Source of the DNA: a virus
IMG/VR virus record: IMGVR_UViG_3300049893_001356
Span: 1 to 33,179 of that record
Length of the DNA: 33,179 bases
Strand: one strand, 5' to 3'
Part shown: positions 6,859-13,586 of the stretch, piece after piece
How the letters are laid out: each line of letters begins with the position of its first letter
How positions within the stretch are numbered: position 1 is the first letter of the stretch
Translations under genes and position numbers: made by a program
The notes under the pieces: generated by a model
Database searches by the model: none
What the model was told of the DNA's origin: nothing
The model's input: only the letters and a program-made list of their open reading frames with translations

Positions 6859-6981
6859 AAGGCTCCACCCACGAATCCAAACCTAGATAAGGTGCTGCAG
6901 CCTGCTGAACCCGTAAAGGTTTCCCGCCTGTCGCTTTGGGACTTAAGGCAAGACCCTTAAGTAAGGTGATATGGTCGGGCC
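6859..6981. promoter_or_regulatory. divergent control region with paired operators
   Basis: This 123-bp gap separates the leftward primase-helicase from the rightward early genes. It holds an inverted repeat ACTTAAGG (6941-6948), 6 bases, CCTTAAGT (6955-6962). The second arm extends to CCTTAAGTAAGG (6955-6966). Just after it, TGATATGGT (6967-6975) could be an extended -10 for the gene at 6982. A CCTAGATAAGG element (6882-6892) lies on the primase side. The -35 elements are unclear in both directions. Confidence 0.55.
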
Positions 6982-7302
6982 ATGACCGCCCACCGCGACG
7001 CTTTCCAGCGCTTCCACGCTGAGAATCCCCACGTCTATGAGCAGCTGGAGCGCCTCGCTTTCAAGCTGAAGGTGAAGGGCGTGGAGCGCTGGGGCATCAA
7101 GGCGCTGTGGGAGGTGCTCCGCTACGAGCTGGCCATCAACAGCAACGCGCCGGTGGGCACCTTCAAGCTCAACAACAACTACACCGCCCACTACGCCCGG
7201 CTCCTGATGGAGCGCAACCCGGAGGATCTCGCTGATTTCTTTGAGCTTCGGGAGCGCCAACCTCGGCAGACTGACGGGGGTGACTGTCTTAACGATGCCT
7301 GA
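6982..7302 (+). CDS. conserved phage protein of unknown function (106 aa)
   Basis: This 106-residue protein begins MTAHRDAFQRFHAENP. It contains a pattern I recall from many phage and prophage genomes: ENPHVYEQLERLAFKLK followed by WGIKALWEVLRYE and a HYARLLMERNPEDLADFF helix. The family has no function I can name. It is the first gene right of the divergent control region and overlaps the next gene by 8 bases. Confidence 0.75.
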   Translation: MTAHRDAFQRFHAENPHVYEQLERLAFKLKVKGVERWGIKALWEVLRYELAINSNAPVGTFKLNNNYTAHYARLLMERNPEDLADFFELRERQPRQTDGGDCLNDA

Positions 7303-7462
7303 GTTGCAGCACGAAATGATCGGCCCTGAGTTGATCCGGGTGTTCCTGCGCCGCGGCCCCCTGGAGGTGGCCACCTATGTGACCAGCCACCACCTGATTG
7401 AGGACAAGCGGAAGCAGCTGCACGCCGCCCTGCTGCGGGTGGAGGCAGAAGCCGAGGTCTAG
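7295..7462 (+). CDS. hypothetical protein (55 aa)
   Basis: The start chosen is ATG at 7295 (MPELQHEMIGPEL); the upstream TTG- or GTG-type extension would overlap the previous gene more deeply. The 55-residue product is helical and charged (LIEDKRKQLHAALLRVEAEAEV). No family recognised. It ends just before a strong promoter at 7466. Confidence 0.6.
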   Translation: MPELQHEMIGPELIRVFLRRGPLEVATYVTSHHLIEDKRKQLHAALLRVEAEAEV

Positions 7463-7465
7463 GGG

Positions 7466-7495
7466 TTGACACCTTACCCACCTCAGGGGGATACT
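7466..7495 (+). promoter_or_regulatory. sigma70-type promoter of the polymerase operon
   Basis: TTGACA (7466-7471), 18 bases, GATACT (7490-7495) lies 48 bases upstream of the ATG at 7543. It is the best promoter match in the window. The spacer starts with CCTTAC (7472-7477), a half of the shared motif, in the same place where the full motif sits in other promoters. Confidence 0.75.
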
Positions 7496-7542
7496 TATCT
7501 AAGTCACCCCCTGGGTGTTACCCCTTGTTCCCCCTACCCCTC

Positions 7543-7899
7543 ATGACCACCCCCAACACCGACATCCCCTTTGTTCAGTCGGTCTATCTCAAGCGTCGGG
7601 TCTGGCTCGATGAGCTGGCTGAACTCACCGACGCCGAGCTGCAGCTCCTCGATACCGAGGTGGCGGGTCTCAAGGAAGAGGCCAGCAACTCTGTGGTCCG
7701 CGCCCTCGAAGACGGTCGTGATTACGGCGTGATGGAGAAGCTGGTCCGCGTTAGCGGCCGGTTCTCCTACGCGATCGACCGCGAGCAGACCGCCCGCCAG
7801 CGCAAAGAGTCCTTCCTTGAGGTCACGCGGCAACTCAGCGCCGTTAAGGCCGAACGCGACGCCCTCCGCACCCAACTCGATCACCTCCTCACCAAATGA
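7543..7899 (+). CDS. hypothetical coiled-coil protein (118 aa)
   Basis: The ATG at 7543 (MTTPNTDIPFVQSVYLKRR) is preferred over a TTG at 7525, which would lie in a C-rich leader. The 118-residue product is almost wholly helical. The C-terminal third (about residues 80-118, RQRKESFLEVTRQL then KAERDALRTQLDHLL) looks like a coiled coil. It overlaps the next gene as ATGA. First gene of the DNA polymerase operon; function unknown. Confidence 0.75.
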   Translation: MTTPNTDIPFVQSVYLKRRVWLDELAELTDAELQLLDTEVAGLKEEASNSVVRALEDGRDYGVMEKLVRVSGRFSYAIDREQTARQRKESFLEVTRQLSAVKAERDALRTQLDHLLTK

Positions 7900-8126
7900 G
7901 CTCCGTCACTCACGCCCCCAACTACGAGGGCCGCATCTACAGCAGCGATGACGTGCACGCTGCCGGCATCGTCCTGATCGACCGCCGCGATTTCATCCGC
8001 CGGAAGGTGCTCGAAACCTATGGCGGCCTGGTGGACACCACCCTGCTGGTCTCCGTCTGCCGCGAGGTCGAGTTCCTGATGACCACCAACGAGCAGATGT
8101 TCTCCGACATGGAGGCCGGTCGCTGA
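7896..8126 (+). CDS. hypothetical protein (76 aa)
   Basis: This 76-residue protein starts MSSVTHAPNYEGRIYSSD. It is coupled by a 4-base overlap to the gene before and a 1-base overlap to the gene after. Two helices are likely (FIRRKVLETYGGL and LLVSVCREVEFLMTTNEQM). No known domain. Its position just upstream of a zinc-ribbon protein and the polymerase suggests an early or replication role, by context only. Confidence 0.65.
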   Translation: MSSVTHAPNYEGRIYSSDDVHAAGIVLIDRRDFIRRKVLETYGGLVDTTLLVSVCREVEFLMTTNEQMFSDMEAGR

Positions 8127-8368
8127 TGCCGTTCAACACCGTCGGGCAGCCGTGCCCTAACTGCGGCTCCCTCATCACCAAGGTGGTCAACACCACCCGC
8201 TCCACCGACGGGCAGATCGTGCGCCGGCGCTGGTGCGAGTTCTGCGATCACCGCTACTACACCGCCCAGTCCCTTGAGCGGGTGGTTGCTGATGGTGCGC
8301 TGTCCTGGCTGCCCGTTCCACGGTCGCAGCGCACCCGCCCCGTCCGCCTGCTGGAGGTGGTGTCGTGA
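8126..8368 (+). CDS. NrdR-like zinc-ribbon protein without ATP cone (80 aa)
   Basis: Residues 10-45 carry CPNCG (C10, C13), TKVVNTTRSTDG, VRRRWCEFC (C37, C40) and RYYT. This is the layout of the N-terminal zinc ribbon of the ribonucleotide-reductase repressor NrdR (CPxCG, TKV, S/TR, VRRRR.C..C..R..T). The roughly 100-residue ATP-cone domain that senses ATP/dATP in NrdR is absent; the tail here (50-80) is short and proline/arginine-rich. It may bind DNA at NrdR-like sites or act as a small adaptor. It ends overlapping the polymerase start as GTGA. Confidence 0.72.
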   Translation: MPFNTVGQPCPNCGSLITKVVNTTRSTDGQIVRRRWCEFCDHRYYTAQSLERVVADGALSWLPVPRSQRTRPVRLLEVVS

Positions 8369-10173
8369 ACCTCACCGCTGAAATCCAGGCGCTGGGCAGC
8401 ACCATCTGCCTGGACATGGAGACCGCCATGGCGCCCCTGTCTTTTCAGGGTCGCAAACATGTTCGATTACTCCAGTTGCTTTCTGATGAAGGAGAGGTTT
8501 GGTACGACCTGCAGACTTTTAGTGACGCCGACTGGGCTGAGCTGAAGGCGGCTCTGGAAGACCCCACCATCATGTGGGTCATCCAGAACGCGATTTTTGA
8601 TTACCGCGTTCTGCTGGGCTGCGGCATCCGCCTCAACGGCCGCCTGGAGGACACCCTCGTTCAGTCGGCGCTGCTCAACAACGGACTGCCCAACATCTCC
8701 AACTCCCTGGAGGCCATCGCCAAGCGGGTGCTCGGGGAGGTGGTGGATAAGTCCCTGCAGAAGCAGGACTGGATGAACGCCACCCTCGACGATGCAGATC
8801 TTGCATACGCCATGGGAGACGTTCGCCTGACCTGGCGGGCCTGGCAGGAGCAGCGCGCCCAGATCAAGACCGCCGGCCTGCAGAAGGTCTACGACCTGGA
8901 GTGCTCGCTCATCCCGGCGGTGGTGGAGATGGAGCACAGCGGAATGCTGGTGGATCAGCCCCAGGCCCTGGCCGCCATCGAGAAGCTGGAAGAGGAGATC
9001 GGCGTCAGCCGCGGTGAGTTCCTCGAAGTCCTTGATTCCCAACTGCGGGAACTTCACGGCGAGGGGCTACCGCGGGAGCCCGACGGTAGCTTCAACCTTC
9101 GTGCGAAGAAGGCCCTCAAGCGCGATGGCGGCGCACCCGCTGGCTTCAACATCAACAGCCCCGCGCAGGTGATCAAGAACCTGCAGCTGGTGGGCATCGA
9201 GCCCGTCGATCCCAAGACCAGCAAGCCCACCACCGACAAGAAGGTGCTGCGCCCGCTGGCCGACAACCCAGTCGTAGCAAGCCTTTTGGCCTACAAGCGG
9301 GCGGAGAAGCGCCGCTCGATGATCCAGAGCTGGCTGGACAAGAACATCGAGGCTGACGGGCGCATCCACGCCCGCTTCGCTCCGCTTTCCACCGGCACCG
9401 GGCGCTTCTCCTGCTCGGCTCCCAACATGCAGCAGATCCCGCGGGAGTCCTACATCCGCGATTGCTTCGTAGCCAAGGACGGCCACGAGCTGGTGGTGAT
9501 GGATGTCAAAAACATGGAGATGGGGGTGGCCTGCTCAGAGCCCATCGCCAATGAGCAGCTGATGCAAACCGCGCTGCGCGAATCGGTGGACCTGCACACC
9601 CTCACCGGCCATCTGATCTTTCACGTCCCCATCGAGGAGGTGGGCAAAGAGGAGCGCCAGCGGGCCAAGTCCTGCAACTTCGGCTTGCTCTTTGGAAGTG
9701 GTGCCCCTGGCCTGAAGGACTACTTCGCCTCCTTCGGCAACACCATCACCCTCGATGAGGCCACCGAGTTCCGCAAGTCCTGGCTGGCGGCCTATCCGGC
9801 GATGGCCGAGTGGCACCGCAAGGCCAAGTACGAATGCGAGCGCGGTGAGGTGCGGATGGTGGATGGCCGGCGCCGCTGGCTGGTGGGTGATCAGGCCCGC
9901 CCCACCGTCTGGCTCAACAATTTGGTGCAGGGCACCGCCGCTTCAATCGTCAAGCAGACGATGGTGGGAATCTGGCCGCGGCTGCCCAAGGGCGCACGCC
10001 TCATCGCTCAGATCCACGACGAACTGATCGTCGAGGCGCCCGAAGGCAGCGGTGAGGAGGTGCTGGATGTCATGAAAACGCAGCTCCTGCTCGCTGGTCG
10101 GCTGATCATTGGCGACTCGGTGGACATGCTCGGCGAGGGCTCCGTCGCCAAGTCGTGGGGCCAGGCCAAATGA
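8365..10173 (+). CDS. phage DNA polymerase, family A, with 3'-5' exonuclease
   Basis: This is a 602-residue polymerase starting GTG at 8365. The exonuclease domain shows CLDMET (D17, E19), NAIFDY (N75, D79) and YAMGD (Y148, D152). The polymerase domain shows the TGRFSCSAPNMQQIPR segment (about 345-360), motif B R431-K435-F439-F443-G444 and motif C QIHDE (H551, D552, E553). Motif A is odd: MDVKNMEMG in place of the usual DYSQIELR. The metal-binding D380 and the E385 equivalent are kept, but S, Q and the R are replaced. There is no 5' nuclease domain, as usual for phage enzymes. It lies in an overlapping early operon and presumably replicates the phage genome with the PrimPol-helicase. Confidence 0.95.
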   Translation: MNLTAEIQALGSTICLDMETAMAPLSFQGRKHVRLLQLLSDEGEVWYDLQTFSDADWAELKAALEDPTIMWVIQNAIFDYRVLLGCGIRLNGRLEDTLVQSALLNNGLPNISNSLEAIAKRVLGEVVDKSLQKQDWMNATLDDADLAYAMGDVRLTWRAWQEQRAQIKTAGLQKVYDLECSLIPAVVEMEHSGMLVDQPQALAAIEKLEEEIGVSRGEFLEVLDSQLRELHGEGLPREPDGSFNLRAKKALKRDGGAPAGFNINSPAQVIKNLQLVGIEPVDPKTSKPTTDKKVLRPLADNPVVASLLAYKRAEKRRSMIQSWLDKNIEADGRIHARFAPLSTGTGRFSCSAPNMQQIPRESYIRDCFVAKDGHELVVMDVKNMEMGVACSEPIANEQLMQTALRESVDLHTLTGHLIFHVPIEEVGKEERQRAKSCNFGLLFGSGAPGLKDYFASFGNTITLDEATEFRKSWLAAYPAMAEWHRKAKYECERGEVRMVDGRRRWLVGDQARPTVWLNNLVQGTAASIVKQTMVGIWPRLPKGARLIAQIHDELIVEAPEGSGEEVLDVMKTQLLLAGRLIIGDSVDMLGEGSVAKSWGQAK

Positions 10174-10631
10174 CCTACAGCCTCCACAAGGTCTGCGCGG
10201 CGCCTGGGTGCAAGACCCGCGTGTATGGCGTGGGGATCTTCTGCGCCAAGTGCTTCTCGCAGACCCCGGAGGGCAAGCGGCAAAAGCAACAGCAGGAGCA
10301 GCGCCGCCGCTACGAAATCAAGGAGAGCAACCGCATCGCCAGCGGGTTACCCGCCCCGGCGGTGCACTGCACCCGCTGCATCCACTGGCATCACGGCTGC
10401 TGCATGGGGTTCCCGGAAGGGATCGGTAGCTTTGCTGAGGAATGTGCCGTGTTCTCCGTGACCGCGATTGACCTCGACCTGGAAACCAACCACCCCGATG
10501 TTCAGGAGATGGTGCAGGGCCGTCTGGATCGCGCTTACGAACTGGCGGGTCGCTCTGACCCAGCCCATCCATTCTTTTCACGGTATACTGGTGTATTCGA
10601 TGAGCTACACGCGAAGGGGATTCCCATTTGA
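10170..10631 (+). CDS. two-cluster zinc-binding protein (153 aa)
   Basis: The ATG at 10170 overlaps the polymerase stop (ATGA). The N-terminus has C9, C14, C25 and C28, a likely zinc site, followed by a basic helix (KRQKQQQEQRRRYEIKE). A second cluster has C67, C70, C77, C78 and C92 (HCTRCIHW then CCMGFPEG and EECAVF). The pattern CxxC...C.GFPE...C..F recurs in small phage and bacterial proteins of unknown role. Nucleic-acid binding is plausible from the zinc sites and basic helix. It is followed by the HNH gene. Confidence 0.65.
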   Translation: MTYSLHKVCAAPGCKTRVYGVGIFCAKCFSQTPEGKRQKQQQEQRRRYEIKESNRIASGLPAPAVHCTRCIHWHHGCCMGFPEGIGSFAEECAVFSVTAIDLDLETNHPDVQEMVQGRLDRAYELAGRSDPAHPFFSRYTGVFDELHAKGIPI

Positions 10632-11116
10632 TCGCAAAAGACCTTCCCATGAGCGCGGGTGACCTGTGGGACACCTTCGACTTGGACCTCTGGACAGGGC
10701 GGTTAATCCACCGCCATGACGACAAGAAACGTCATCGGCGTAAGGGAGCCGTAGCCGGAACCAAGGATCCTGCTCCTAACGGCTACCACTACATCTCGTG
10801 GAACCAGCGCAGGATCCTTCTTCACCGCGCAGTGTTTCTGTGGGTCTACGGGGTACAGCCCACTAATGAAGTGGACCACATCGACCGACGCAGGGCAAAC
10901 AACTGTCCTTTCAACCTGCGCTTAGCCACACGCCGTGGTCAAGCTCTCAACAGCGTGATTCACTTTCAAGCTTTGGGAGTTCGCCAAGTAAGTCATCGTT
11001 GGTACGCCTACCACTCCGTGAACAAGCGCGTGCTTTCTGTCGGTGGCTTCGATACCGAAGCCGAAGCCTTGGCCGCTCGCAAGGCCCTCGTCATCGCTGC
11101 TCAAGCTTTCTCATGA
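10628..11116 (+). CDS. HNH endonuclease with AP2-like C-terminus
   Basis: This 162-residue protein carries an HNH core: LLHRAVFLWVYG (H66), EVDHIDRRRANN (D83, H84, N91, N92), then FNLRLAT (N96). The C-terminal part (about 117-158, RWYAYHSVNKRVLSVGGFDTEAEALAARKA) resembles the AP2-type DNA-binding domain found in mobile HNH endonucleases. The start is TTG at 10628, overlapping the previous stop and preceded by AAGGGG at 8 bases; ATG at 10649 is the alternative. It sits inside the early operon immediately after the polymerase cassette, typical of free-standing homing endonucleases. The stretch around 10570-10990 seems less GC-rich than its neighbours, in keeping with later insertion. Confidence 0.82.
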   Translation: MIAKDLPMSAGDLWDTFDLDLWTGRLIHRHDDKKRHRRKGAVAGTKDPAPNGYHYISWNQRRILLHRAVFLWVYGVQPTNEVDHIDRRRANNCPFNLRLATRRGQALNSVIHFQALGVRQVSHRWYAYHSVNKRVLSVGGFDTEAEALAARKALVIAAQAFS

Positions 11117-11376
11117 CTTCAGAACCAAAGGAATCAGCATCTGAAGTCGTGCCGGTGAGCGTTCACGATCCCGTCAACCATCCCTCCCACTACACCCGCG
11201 GGGCAGTGGAGTCGATCGACGCGATCAAGTCCGCCCTCGGTGACGAGGGCTTTATCGACTTCTGCATTGGCAACTGCATGAAGTACGCCTACCGCTGGCG
11301 GCACAAGAACGGCATCGAAGACCTGCGCAAAGCCGCCTGGTATCTCAACGAGGCGATCAAAACCCAAGGCGCGTAG
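11113..11376 (+). CDS. DUF3310 protein (T7 gp1.7-like)
   Basis: This 87-residue protein contains the DUF3310 pattern: PVNHPSHYTRGAVESIDAI (about 19-38), FIDFCIGNCMKYAYRW (47-62), then HKNGIEDLRKAAWYL (64-78). The family includes T7 gp1.7, a nucleotide kinase acting on dTMP/dGMP, so a role in nucleotide supply for replication is possible. The core here is complete but short. It starts ATGA-overlapped with the HNH stop at 11113; the longer frame from 10999 shadows the HNH gene. Confidence 0.85.
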   Translation: MTSEPKESASEVVPVSVHDPVNHPSHYTRGAVESIDAIKSALGDEGFIDFCIGNCMKYAYRWRHKNGIEDLRKAAWYLNEAIKTQGA

Positions 11377-11398
11377 ACTGCCTTTACTTAAGGCAGTC
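11376..11398. promoter_or_regulatory. perfect inverted repeat before the 69-aa gene
   Basis: GACTGCCTT (11376-11384), 5 bases, AAGGCAGTC (11390-11398) forms a perfect 9-bp stem. It contains TTACTTAAGG (11384-11393), the shared motif. It could act as an operator, as a weak terminator after the DUF3310 gene (no T-run follows), or as an RNA hairpin hiding the AAGG ahead of the GTG at 11401. Confidence 0.6.
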
Positions 11399-11400
11399 AA

Positions 11401-11610
11401 GTGGATGATGCGGCATTCCTAAGGCACCAAGCCCTCAACAAGCTTCGTGCCGCCGTGTCATTTGCCACCGCCGGTGAGCTGCATCGCGCCGCTGAATTTC
11501 TGGATTTCGCACGGGAGGTGCGCTCCGGGAAACGGCGGCTCCGCTCCTCGGGCAAGGCGCAGGCCCGCCAACGCTCCAGGGAGCGCTACGGCTATTACGC
11601 CGAAGAGTGA
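11401..11610 (+). CDS. hypothetical basic protein (69 aa)
   Basis: GTG at 11401 follows AAGG by 7 bases, and the AAGG lies in the 3' arm of the hairpin at 11376-11398. The 69-residue product has two helices (FLRHQALNKLRAAVSFA and ELHRAAEFLDFAREVRS), then a strongly basic tail (KRRLRSSGKAQARQRSRER). This suggests nucleic-acid binding. No family recognised. Confidence 0.6.
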   Translation: MDDAAFLRHQALNKLRAAVSFATAGELHRAAEFLDFAREVRSGKRRLRSSGKAQARQRSRERYGYYAEE

Positions 11611-11646
11611 GACGCAAGGGACGCAGCGGATTTGCGGGACTACTGC

Positions 11647-11677
11647 GGCACCTTTAAGTAATTGCCAGTAAGGTGCC
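11647..11677. promoter_or_regulatory. inverted repeat overlapping a start site
   Basis: GGCACCTT (11647-11654) and AAGGTGCC (11670-11677) form a perfect 8-bp stem around 15 bases. The element contains CTTTAAGTAA (11652-11661), a one-mismatch copy of the shared motif, and AAGG plus the candidate GTG start (11673). Operator and translational-control hairpin are both possible. Confidence 0.5.
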
Positions 11678-11903
11678 CTTGACTTTAGAAGCAGCGCCTA
11701 GGCCCGTGCTCAACGAACTCGCCCTTGATCGCCAAATCCTTTCTCTCGCAAACGATCTCAGCCGTTTGATCGAGTCCCTGCACCGATTGAGCGACGCCCC
11801 GCATTGTGAAGATGTGGACAGGGCTGAGTGCGTATCGGAATGCCAGGAGGTGCTGCAGCACGCACAGGCCCTTCTCTCTGAAATCGCCCATGACCATCGT
11901 TGA
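11673..11903 (+). CDS. hypothetical protein (about 76 aa)
   Basis: The frame opens with GTG at 11673; an in-frame TTG at 11679 with TAAGG five bases upstream is an equally good start. The product is helical and acidic (NELALDRQILSLANDLSRLI, then ECQEVLQHAQALLSEIAHD). It overlaps the integrase start by 14 bases, so it may be coupled to integrase translation, as excisionase or directionality factors sometimes are. There is no HTH signature to support an excisionase call. Confidence 0.55.
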   Translation: MPLTLEAAPRPVLNELALDRQILSLANDLSRLIESLHRLSDAPHCEDVDRAECVSECQEVLQHAQALLSEIAHDHR

Positions 11904-12756
11904 TCTCTGGCAGGCGTACTGGCAGGAGCGCTCGGTCGCTGTTGCTGAAACGTCGCAGGCCCACGGCTACCTGCAGGTGCAGAAGTGGCTGGAGCGTTGC
12001 CCCATCCAGGACCCCGAGCAGGGGCGCCTGATCCTCTTGTGGCTTCTCAAGCAGGAGCCCAAGAAGTCCGCGCTCCGCATCGCCCTCTACCTGAAGACCC
12101 TCTACAAGTGGGCCGCTCAGGACGACGTGGCTCTGGTGTCCCGCAACGTCATCGCCTCATTCAAGCTGCCCAAGGCGCCCCAGATGCCTGACCCCACCGT
12201 CATCCCGGAGGATCTGGTGGGTGAAGTGCTCTGGGCGCTGAAGCAATCGAGCGACCGCAGCCCGGTGGGTCACCGCTGGGATCTGCTGGCCAACTTCATG
12301 CTCCAGACCGGGATGCGCACCTGCGAAGCCTTCGGGCTCACCTGGGCTGACATCGACCTGGAAGCCCGCAAGGCGCTGGTGCACCAGAACATGACCATCA
12401 CCCACGGCCTCTCGCCCCGCACCAAGACCGGCAGGCCGCGGCAGGTCCCCCTTAACGCCACCGCACTTAGCATCCTTAAGGAGGTAAGGCGGCTCGGTCA
12501 CGAGGAGGAGTTCATCTTCCCCTGGTCACGCAAGACGTTCATGACGACCTTTCGTAACGCCATGGCCCGCCTTGTCCGTGACGGCGTGACCACCATCCGC
12601 TTCCGCCCTTACGACCTGCGCCACACCAACATCTCTGCGCTCCTTGAGCGTGGGATCCCCGTGACGCAGGTGGCTCAGTGGGCTGGCAACTCAGCCGAGA
12701 TGATCTGGTCCCACTACGCCGGCACCACCAAGACCTACGACATGCCGGATCTGTGA
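11890..12756 (+). CDS. int: tyrosine recombinase/integrase
   Basis: This 288-residue integrase starts at ATG 11890 (MTIVDLWQAYW); longer frames shadow the previous gene. Residues 1-90 form a SAM-like core-binding domain. The catalytic domain (about 100-280) has QTGMRTCEA (R143), K179 in the RTKTGRPRQVPL hairpin, YDLRHT (R244) and SHYAG (nucleophile Y276). Two of the classic positions differ: the first His of HxxR is Tyr (Y241) and the later His/Trp is Asn (N267 in WAGNS). I believe such substitutions occur in cyanobacterial integrases, so it is probably active. It implies a temperate or integrating element; the attachment site is not identified. Confidence 0.92.
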   Translation: MTIVDLWQAYWQERSVAVAETSQAHGYLQVQKWLERCPIQDPEQGRLILLWLLKQEPKKSALRIALYLKTLYKWAAQDDVALVSRNVIASFKLPKAPQMPDPTVIPEDLVGEVLWALKQSSDRSPVGHRWDLLANFMLQTGMRTCEAFGLTWADIDLEARKALVHQNMTITHGLSPRTKTGRPRQVPLNATALSILKEVRRLGHEEEFIFPWSRKTFMTTFRNAMARLVRDGVTTIRFRPYDLRHTNISALLERGIPVTQVAQWAGNSAEMIWSHYAGTTKTYDMPDL

Positions 12757-12965
12757 TCGACGATCACCGCATCAGCCCAGAAACTTGGCGTGCCGCTTGG
12801 CACTGGTATCGCGGCGCCCCGCATCAGGTCGATGCGGTGAACAAGCTCTATGTCGCGATCTGGGAGTCAGACCCCTGCCTCCTGTCTGAGCACAGCGAGT
12901 GGTTCCAGCGCTTCCGCGACCGGGACAAGTTGGTCAAGTCCGCCATGTTCACTGAAGGCCAATGA
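12753..12965 (+). CDS. hypothetical protein (70 aa)
   Basis: GTG at 12753 overlaps the integrase TGA (GTGA); the longer frame from 12678 shadows the integrase. The 70-residue product is aromatic-rich (ETWRAAWHWYRG, SEWFQRFRDRDK) and helical. It ends overlapping the next gene by 4 bases. Coupling to the integrase is clear but the role is unknown. Confidence 0.6.
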   Translation: MIDDHRISPETWRAAWHWYRGAPHQVDAVNKLYVAIWESDPCLLSEHSEWFQRFRDRDKLVKSAMFTEGQ

Positions 12966-13150
12966 TTCTGACGATCTGCATCCCACCCACGCCGCCGGCC
13001 GTGGAAGCCAAACCAGCTGCAGCTGATCACTGCCGCAGCTTCTCTGACCTGCAGCACGCTGCTGAGTGGCTCAAGGAACGTGGCATCGTCATGCCCTGCG
13101 AGCCGCACATCATCGAGTCCCGCTGCAAGCCTGACTGGAGCTGGCGGTGA
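12962..13150 (+). CDS. hypothetical protein (62 aa)
   Basis: This 62-residue protein starts MILTICIPPTPPAVEAK at ATG 12962 (ATGA overlap) and ends overlapping the next start as GTGA. A helix (FSDLQHAAEWLKERG) lies between cysteine/histidine residues (DHC, MPCEPH, SRC) that could bind a metal, but no standard motif fits. Unknown function. Confidence 0.55.
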   Translation: MILTICIPPTPPAVEAKPAAADHCRSFSDLQHAAEWLKERGIVMPCEPHIIESRCKPDWSWR

Positions 13151-13467
13151 AGAGAGAAACCCTGCACCTCAGCCAGCACCAGACCATCGAAACAGGGCTG
13201 GATTGGAATGGCCGGTACTTTGTCGCCTACAGCAGTGGCGCCTCCGTCTTCATCCGTGACAGGAAGGAACTGGTGCGGTGGCTGAAGGTGCCGAAGTCCA
13301 TCCCAATGCGGGCCAGCCTTGATAGCTGGCTAGACAGCTTGGCCGCGGCAGACGCTGAAAGGAAGGGCGCTACAGCTGAACCGGTCGGCGACGCAAACGT
13401 TCCCGGCAGCTTTGATCCCCTCGCCCATGAGGAGGATCCAGCGCTGAGCACGAAGATGATCGTGTGA
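13147..13467 (+). CDS. hypothetical protein (106 aa)
   Basis: GTG at 13147 overlaps the previous TGA. The 106-residue product starts MKRETLHLSQHQTIETG. It has a beta-rich N-terminal half (LDWNGRYFVAYSSGASVFIRD) that looks like a small sheet, a helical middle, and an acidic, probably disordered C-terminus. No family recognised. It is the last gene of the overlapping early chain. Confidence 0.6.
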   Translation: MKRETLHLSQHQTIETGLDWNGRYFVAYSSGASVFIRDRKELVRWLKVPKSIPMRASLDSWLDSLAAADAERKGATAEPVGDANVPGSFDPLAHEEDPALSTKMIV

Positions 13468-13552
13468 CCCAGTAGTCGCTGTCACTTCTGTTTTTGTGCA
13501 GCATTGGCCGGGTGAGCAAAATTTTTGTCGGCAGCACTTGTTTTTTAGCCAA

Positions 13553-13578
13553 CTCCTAATTTGGCGTCGATTAGGAGT
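13553..13578 (+). promoter_or_regulatory. hairpin covering a Shine-Dalgarno sequence
   Basis: ACTCCTAAT (13553-13561) pairs perfectly with ATTAGGAGT (13570-13578) around 8 bases. The 3' arm contains AGGAG, nine bases before the ATG at 13587. In the folded RNA the ribosome site would be shut, so translation of the small gene would depend on opening the hairpin. Confidence 0.65.
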
Positions 13579-13586
13579 GGACTACC

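Noticed and set aside
12467-12488. CCTTAAGG and GGTAAGG in the integrase gene as another operator
   Set aside because: It lacks the TTACTTAA core and lies in the middle of a coding region; likely chance.
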